A DNA stretch of 64,000 nt. Origin: Sipunculus nudus (Eukaryota; Annelida; Sipuncula; Golfingiida; Sipunculidae). The position numbers and the translations under genes are program-made. The first letter of the stretch is position 1. Each line of letters begins with the position of its first letter. The notes beneath the pieces were generated by a model, which saw nothing but the letters and a program-made list of their open reading frames with translations, had not been told where the DNA came from and made no database searches. This document shows, one piece after another, positions 60,277 to 64,000 of this stretch. Location of the stretch: positions 18,191,839 through 18,255,838 of the forward strand of contig CM049316.1 in assembly GCA_026874595.1 (NCBI GenBank), read 5' to 3'.

Positions 60277-62406
60277 ATTTCCGGCAAGCGCGTGACCTCT
60301 GGTCATCTTGTTTGTTTGTTTGTTTGTTTGTTTGTTTGTCACGACTCTCCAGGTCACACTTTTGCATCAATCAACTTGAAACTTACAGGCTTGATTGACA
60401 AACCGATTTCTAGGTGCCCTATTGTTTTTGGTCAACATTGCTCCAAGGTCAAGGGTCAAGGTCACGACAGGTATGGTTAACGGTTTTTGCACTATAACTT
60501 CGCCATAAATAGGCTTATCCACTTCTGCAATAGCTCATTTTTTTCGTCATCACCTGGCCTTTCTTTTGACATGTAGCTTACTTTAATTTACCGTTACCAT
60601 GGTTACATTTTTTGGGCAAAAATCATGGAAATTGGAAATAACACGACCATTTTTTGTAATTTTGTCAGTTTTTAAGCTAGGCAGATCTAGTTTTCGGCAT
60701 TTTGTTCCACATGACCAGCTTGACACGACAGAACTGAAAGTCACGCCAAATCTCGCGCCATATCTCGTCAAACGAGAAAAAACGAGACTTCGCGGAAATG
60801 CTTATAACTCGGCGACTTTTACAGCTAGACAGGTCTGGTTTTCGGCATTTCGTTCCACCAAACAAGCTTGACACGACAGAGCTGCAAGACAGGCCAAATC
60901 TCGCACCGTATCTCGTCAAACGAGAAAACACGGGATTTCACGGAAATGCTTATAACTGGGCCAGTTTTACAGCTAGACATGTCTGGTTTTCGGCATTTAG
61001 TTACACTAGACCAGCTTGACACGACAGATATGCAAGTGCCGTTACCATGGTTACATTTTTTGGGCAAAAATCATGGAAATTGGAAATAACACGACCATTT
61101 TTTGTAACTTTGTCAGTTTTTAAGCTAGGCAGATCTAGTTTTCGGCATTTTGTTTCACATGACCAGCTTGACACGACAGAACTGAAAGTCACGCCAAATC
61201 TCGCGCCATATCTCGTCAAACGAGAAAAAACGAGACTTCGCGGAAATGCTTATAACTCGGCGACTTTTATAGCTAGACAGGTCTGGTTATCGGCATTTCG
61301 TTCCACCAAACAAGCTTGACACGACAGAGCTGCAAGACAGGCCAAATCTCGCACCGTATCTCGTCAAACGAGAAAACACGGGATTTCACGGAAATGCTTA
61401 TAACTGGGCCAGTTTTACAGCTAGACACGTCTGGTTTTCGGCATTTAGTTCCACTAGAAAAGCTTGACACGACAGATATGCAAGTCTGGCAAAATCTCGC
61501 GCCATATCTCGTCAAACGAGAAACACGAAATTTCACGGAAATGCTTATAACTCGGCCAGTTTTACAGCTAGACACGTCTGGTTTCCGGCATTTCCTTCCA
61601 CATGACCAGCTTGACACGATAGATGTACAAGTCAGGCCAAATCTCGCACCCTATCTCGTCAAACGAGAAAACACGAGATTTCACGGAAATGCTTATAACT
61701 CGGCGAGTTTTACAGCTGGACAGGTCTAGTTTTCGGCATTTTGTTTCACATGTCCTGCTGGACATGACAGAACTGGAAGTCAGGCCGAATGTCGCACCGT
61801 ATCTCGTCAAACGAGAAAACATGAGATTTCACGGCATTGGTTATAACTCGGCGAGTGTTACAGATAGACACGTCTGGTTTTCGGCATTTTGTTCCACTAG
61901 ACCAGCTTGACACGACAGACATGCATGTGAGGCAAAATCTCGCACCGTATCCCGTCAAACAAGAAAACACGAGATTTCACGGAACTGCAGCTAGACAGGT
62001 CTAGTTTTCGGCATTTAGTTCCACATGACCCGCTTGACATGACAGAACTCCAAGTCAGGCACAAGCTCGCACCATTTCCCGTCAAACGAGAAAACACGAG
62101 ATTTCATGCAAATGCTTATAACTCAGCGGCTTTTATAGCTAGACAGGTCTAGTTTTCGGCATTTCATATCATTTGGCCAGCTTGACATGACAAACCTGAA
62201 AACGTGTCACTGCTTCTTGTCAAACGAGATTAACGGGATTTCATGAAAAAATTTTGAACTTGGTCCCTTTTACACTAGAAAGATATGCAGCTGTTAAGGG
62301 TCAGCATGCATAAATAAACATATTATCCGTTTCTGCTGCCCCCACAATGTTGCTCATTCATATGACTGTTTCTTCATGCACTCTCTGTCTGTCTGTCTCT
62401 ATCATT
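60277..62406 (+). repeat. D unit 3 with 148-bp core array
   Basis: Offset about 2,134 bp from D2, and closely similar including the 3' CATGCATAAATAAAC segment. Dyads start at 60,763, 60,911, 61,211, 61,359, 61,507, 61,654, 61,802, 61,950 and 62,077. One interval is 147 bp because an A is missing after the dyad at 61,507. X-box-like sites at 60,593 and 61,041. Confidence 0.93.
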
Positions 62407-63010
62407 TCCATTTCCGGCAAGCGCGTGACCTCTGGTCATCTTGTATGTTTGTTGCTTGCCGGAATCAAAGATTTCGGCAAGCATATTGGTCAGTTGCGTA
62501 TGTCTGTTTGTCTGTCTGTTTGTTTGTTTGTTTGTCACCACTCTCCTGGCCACAATTTTGCCACAATAACCTTGAAACTTACAGGGATGTTGGAAAATAT
62601 AATTTCTAGGTGCCCTATTGTTTTTGGTTAAAATAGGTCAAAGGTCAAGGTCAAGGTCGTCAAAACTTCTCAAAATGGTTTTTTCTTCATATCTTTGTGA
62701 CTATTAGTCGTATCTACTTCAACAATAGCTCATTTTAATCGTCATTCCAAGGCCTGTCATCTGGTGTGTAGCTGACTCAAATTTGCCGTAACCATGGTTA
62801 CAATTTTTTGGGGAAAAGTCATGATATTCGAAAATAAGGGATCTTATTTTTCTAACTTTGTCAGTTTTAAAGCTAGAGTGATCTAGTTTTCTGCATCAGG
62901 TAGCATTCAACTAGTACTACAAGATTTTATTACAAGTCTTGCAGTATCTCGTAAAATTTCTCGTGAATAGAGATATTTCGAGATTTCATTCATCTTGCGC
63001 CAAAGGCCAC
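62407..63010 (+). repeat. F unit (half-hairpin start plus full hairpin, single copy)
   Basis: Contains both boundary types in sequence: the half-hairpin start (stem 62,426-62,438) and, 13 bp later, a full hairpin at 62,454-62,482 with a 13-bp stem containing one G-T pair. Then come a GTCT/GTTT stretch, half-sites near 62,636-62,658, and the perfect palindrome GTAACCATGGTTAC at 62,788-62,801. A TCTCGT-rich stretch near 62,945 follows. It is the most diverged full cassette here and the best outgroup for judging motif conservation. Confidence 0.8.
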
Positions 63011-64000
63011 ATTATTGCAGGAATCTTTTTGAAACTGACATATCATAAGTCCTACACTAGTATCTCGAAATTGTTTTTTCATTTTTTGAATATGGCTGCT
63101 AGGGGGCGCTGCACACGACCCTCACACAGATATCATTACATTGGCCATATCTCTAAAACCCAAAGCCTCAATTACATAAACTATAGCTTATTTTTTCCCT
63201 CTGAGTCTTCTCCATAAACTGATAATGTCATCTGATCTCAATGTTGTGTCACTTTGTCATTGTGTCCGTCTGTTTGTCAGTTGTCCTCAAATTCGCCTGC
63301 TTGCTCTTGCGTCTCACATATAGCATTCTACAGGCCACAGTTTTGAAAGAATCCTTTTGAAACTATTACATCTTAAGTCTTGCACTAATATCTCGAAACC
63401 AATTTTTCATTTTCCGGATATGGCCGCTAGGGGGCGCTGAACTCGAACCTCTCCCAACATATCATGCTTTGGCAATATCTCCAAAACTATAAACCTCAGT
63501 TACATAAACTGTAGCTTTTTTCTTCCTTTGAGTCTTCTCCATAACCTGGAGAAGTCATCTGGACTCAATTTTGAGTCACTTTGTCAGTGTTTTCGTCTGT
63601 TTGTCAGTTGTCCTCAAATTCGCCTGCTTGTTGGCTCTTGCGTCTCACATATAAGCATTCTGTAGGCCACAGTTTTGACGGAATCCTTTTGAAACTATTA
63701 CATCTTATGTCTTACACTAATATCTAGAAATAAATTTTTCATTTTCCGCATATGGCCACTAGTGGGCGCTGCACATGACTGTCACACACATACCATTGTA
63801 TTGGCCATAACTCTACACCCAAAGCCTCAGTTACATAAGCTATAGCTTATTTTCTTCCTTTGAGTCTTCTCCATAGCCTGATTAAGGCATCTGGTTTCAA
63901 TCTTCTGTCACTTTGTCAGTGTGTCCATCTGTTTGTCCGTTATCCTCAAAGTCGCCTGCTTGCTGGTTCTTACGCCTTACATAGAGCATTCTACAGGCCA
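63011..64000 (+). repeat. E repeats, about 330 bp (three units, running off the window)
   Basis: CTCF-like sites at 63,096-63,111 (CTGCTAGGGGGCGCTG), 63,424-63,439 (CCGCTAGGGGGCGCTG) and 63,756-63,771 (CCACTAGTGGGCGCTG), 328 and 332 bp apart. Between them lie 'tcagttgtcctcaaattcgc' and 'aggccacagttttg' boxes. The units differ from each other by many substitutions, so they are older than the A and B arrays. The array continues past 64,000. Confidence 0.88.

Noticed and set aside
55854-62097. Repeated open frames on both strands in the D units that look like a tandem-repeat protein
   Set aside because: The core period is 148 bp, which shifts frame every unit. Frames end after one or two cores, and both strands are open over the same bases. 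They translate a repeat, not a gene.

Overview
This 64 kb window reads as non-coding, repeat-dominated DNA from an animal (metazoan) nuclear genome, probably a marine invertebrate. The evidence is kilobase-scale tandem satellites, GTTT/GTCT microsatellites, AT-rich spacers, no prokaryote-like gene density, and sequence motifs that match animal transcription-factor sites (CTCF-like, RFX-like and nuclear-receptor-like). The species cannot be assigned from the sequence alone. I found no protein-coding gene, rRNA, tRNA or CRISPR array that I can support. The open frames lie inside repeats, occur on both strands of the same DNA, and copy the repeat period.

Layout. The window is a nested repeat. 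The outermost level is a macro-repeat of about 7.26 kb: a 365-bp satellite, then a 2.2-kb 'U' block, then 'A' units, then a long A tail, then a short spacer. It starts at 1, 20,952 and 28,209. Copy 1 is swollen to about 21 kb by an internal array: A units of exactly 1,258 bp (3,832-10,121), B units of 1,264 bp (10,178-13,566), more A units (to 16,220), then hairpin modules. Copy 2 (20,952-28,208) is unexpanded. Copy 3 leads through three A units into a second B array of 14 full 1,274-bp units plus a partial one (34,681-53,234). That array has dimeric and then trimeric higher-order structure. From 53,235 to the end there are related but diverged families: about 330-bp E repeats, one more A unit, an 80-bp hairpin-module array, three D units built from 148-bp cores, and E repeats running off the window end.

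Common theme. The full-length A, B, D and F units (and, more loosely, G) are diverged versions of one ancestral cassette in the same orientation. It holds a terminal hairpin, a GTTT/GTCT microsatellite, a cluster of tandem AGGTCA-type half-sites, a palindromic X-box-like GTTACCATGGTAAC, and a TCTCGT/ACGAGA dyad. Some families add one or two CTCF-like CCRCYAGGGGGCG sites. I count 55 CTCF-like sites, all on the + strand. Whether these sites bind proteins is unknown. The sequence shows the motifs, their fixed order and their persistence in diverged copies. Function, and the suggestion that the units derive from a non-autonomous mobile element, are inference.
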